From: Fidelibacterota bacterium
GTDB taxonomy: Bacteria; Marinisomatota; Marinisomatia; SCGC-AAA003-L08; TMED161
Assembly: GCA_002591605.1 (NCBI GenBank)
Contig: PCDA01000019.1
Location: forward strand, 4,344-11,119
DNA length: 6,776 nt
Direction: 5' to 3'
How positions within the stretch are numbered: the first letter of the stretch is position 1; each line of letters starts with the position of its first letter. Positions 5,993 through 6,776 of the stretch are shown one piece after another. The notes beneath the pieces were generated by a model. It made no database searches. It saw only the letters and a program-made list of their open reading frames with translations, and was not told where the DNA came from. The position numbers and the translations under genes are program-made.

Positions 5993-6583
5993 TTATTCCT
6001 GATCTTTGAACGACCTCTTGGTATTTACTTGATTAACAACACTATCAAAAAGTCCCTTAAAATTAAATTTTAAACCATTATTTTTTTCAAGTACAGAATC
6101 CTCATTAGAATCAACAAATTCAAATTCTTCATCAAATTCTTCATCAGTTCCACCTGCAAGCTCAATTTCAAAATATTCACTATTTTGATCTTCAGTTTTG
6201 GAAAATTCAACAGATTTCATATTAGGACTAAATACATCTAAATTATTTAGATACAAAAATGTAAAAATTGCAATCGCAGCAAACGAAAGGCTAAAATTAA
6301 ATACTGGTTTTGATTCAAAAAATATCGATTTAATCTGTTTTGATATCCTGTAATTTGATTTGCTGTTTGAATTAATTTTCGTTTGAAGATTTCTTGAAAA
6401 AAGACTGCTTGTATTTAGTTGAGGCATTTGCTTTATATCATCAATTAATTCGATCATTTGATTGAACTTAGTCATACACTTTTTATCAGACTCTAATTTT
6501 TGTTCGAAAAAAATTTTATCTTCTTTAGAGAGTTCACCATCAATATATGCAGTAATACTCTCTTCAAACTTTTTAAAATCCAT
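5993..6583 (-). CDS. Transmembrane anti-sigma factor (zinc-less ASD type)
   Basis: A 196-residue protein expected to hold the adjacent ECF sigma factor at the inner membrane. The N-terminal part, residues 1-55, carries ITAYIDGELSKEDKIFFEQK, the opening helix pair of the anti-sigma domain. The His-x3-Cys-x2-Cys zinc signature is missing: only Cys36 is present, and a Tyr13-Ile14 pair stands where His would be, so this is a zinc-independent version. One membrane helix is predicted at about 95-113 (FNFSLSFAAIAIFTFLYL), with basic residues before it, placing the N-terminus inside. The external part is strongly acidic at 131-166, including DEEFDEEFEF, and ends in a basic tail. The start at ATG 6581-6583 follows AAGGAG at 6594-6599, 10 nt upstream. 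The gene begins 19 nt after the sigma stop, so the two are cotranscribed. Release by regulated proteolysis of the external domain would be usual, but nothing here shows the signal. Confidence 0.8.
   Translation of the reverse strand: MDFKKFEESITAYIDGELSKEDKIFFEQKLESDKKCMTKFNQMIELIDDIKQMPQLNTSSLFSRNLQTKINSNSKSNYRISKQIKSIFFESKPVFNFSLSFAAIAIFTFLYLNNLDVFSPNMKSVEFSKTEDQNSEYFEIELAGGTDEEFDEEFEFVDSNEDSVLEKNNGLKFNFKGLFDSVVNQVNTKRSFKDQE
6121..6144. repeat. Tandem duplication of a 12-bp unit in the anti-sigma gene
   Basis: CAAATTCTTCAT occurs twice in perfect tandem (6121-6132 and 6133-6144). In the anti-sigma protein this is the doubled DEEF in the acidic extracytoplasmic region at residues 147-154. 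The copies are identical at DNA level, which suggests recent duplication by slippage; unit length is a multiple of three, so gain or loss keeps the frame. Confidence 0.85.
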
Positions 6584-6593
6584 TTAAAAGGAT

Positions 6594-6599
6594 CTCCTT
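6594..6599 (-). promoter_or_regulatory. Shine-Dalgarno site of the anti-sigma gene
   Basis: The mRNA reads AAGGAG, 10 nt before the ATG at 6583, within the 19-nt gap after the sigma stop codon. It is the strongest ribosome site in the window and fixes the anti-sigma start. Confidence 0.75.
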
Positions 6600-6602
6600 A
6601 AT

Positions 6603-6776
6603 TTATTTTTCATTAATCATTTCTATTAATTTTAGTCTAGCCCTATTTATTCTAGATTTTACTGTGCCAATAGCCAAACCAGTTATGTTACTAATCTCAT
6701 CATAAGAAAGTTCCTGAATATCTCTTAAAATAATTATATTTCTAAAATCTTCACTCAATTGAGGTATAGCTTTTTT
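6603..6776 (-). CDS. ECF-type RNA polymerase sigma factor, C-terminal 57 residues only
   Basis: Only the last 57 codons lie in the window; the gene continues beyond position 6776. The visible part is sigma region 4: PQLSEDFRNIIILRDIQELS followed by the helix-turn-helix YDEISNITGLAIGTVKSRINRARLKL, which recognises the -35 element. The LRDIQxLSYDEI and GTVKSRINRAR signatures are those of group 4 (ECF, RpoE/SigW-like) sigma factors, and the absence of any further domain after the helix-turn-helix fits. The stop is TAA at 6603-6605. The anti-sigma gene follows directly, so this is a standard sigma/anti-sigma pair and would normally activate its own promoter upstream, outside this window. Whether it also drives the glycan genes downstream is open. 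Confidence 0.92.
   Translation of the reverse strand, partial: KKAIPQLSEDFRNIIILRDIQELSYDEISNITGLAIGTVKSRINRARLKLIEMINEK

Overview
The window is an AT-rich stretch (roughly 70% A+T by eye) with every convincing gene on the minus strand, so it reads from position 6776 down to 1. No rRNA, tRNA, CRISPR array, insertion sequence or integrase is visible. An ECF-type sigma factor with a membrane anti-sigma, a YfhO-type membrane protein of the kind common in the Bacteroidetes/Chlorobi/Marinimicrobia radiation, and low GC together suggest a free-living, possibly marine bacterium of the FCB group. That placement is an inference from gene style, not a marker-gene result.

Layout in the direction of transcription: (1) the 3' end of an ECF sigma factor gene (6603-6776, cut by the window edge), then, 19 nt later, a single-pass membrane anti-sigma factor (5993-6583). 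(2) A 77-nt AT-rich gap. (3) A 62-residue lysine-rich protein of unknown function (5727-5915) with a good ribosome binding site. (4) A tightly packed glycan-assembly cluster: a polyprenyl-phosphate sugar synthase of GT2 family with two C-terminal membrane helices (4767-5717), a GT4 glycosyltransferase (3642-4763), a WbbL-like GT2 glycosyltransferase (2827-3645), two unrelated-looking PAPS-type sulfotransferases (1913-2821 and 1072-1920), and the first 356 residues of a YfhO-family polytopic membrane protein (1-1070, cut by the window edge). Spacings within part 4 are -8 to +5 nt, so this looks like one translationally coupled operon.

Proposed joint role (inference): two cytosolic glycosyltransferases and two sulfotransferases build or decorate a sulfated surface glycan. 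The GT2 polyprenyl-phosphate synthase charges a lipid carrier, and the YfhO-like GT-C protein could use that lipid-linked sugar on the outer face of the membrane, as in the CsbB/YfhO three-component glycosylation systems of Firmicutes. The adjacent sigma/anti-sigma pair could tie this to envelope stress, but no promoter linking them can be read here.

The most unusual point is the start of the polyprenyl-phosphate synthase gene. Its reading frame runs back in frame to the stop codon of the 62-residue gene with no ATG, GTG or TTG before its conserved nucleotide-binding motif. A perfect 12-bp stem with a 5-nt loop sits about 40 nt inside the gene. Either an ATT start, stop-codon readthrough, or a sequence error is needed to explain it.
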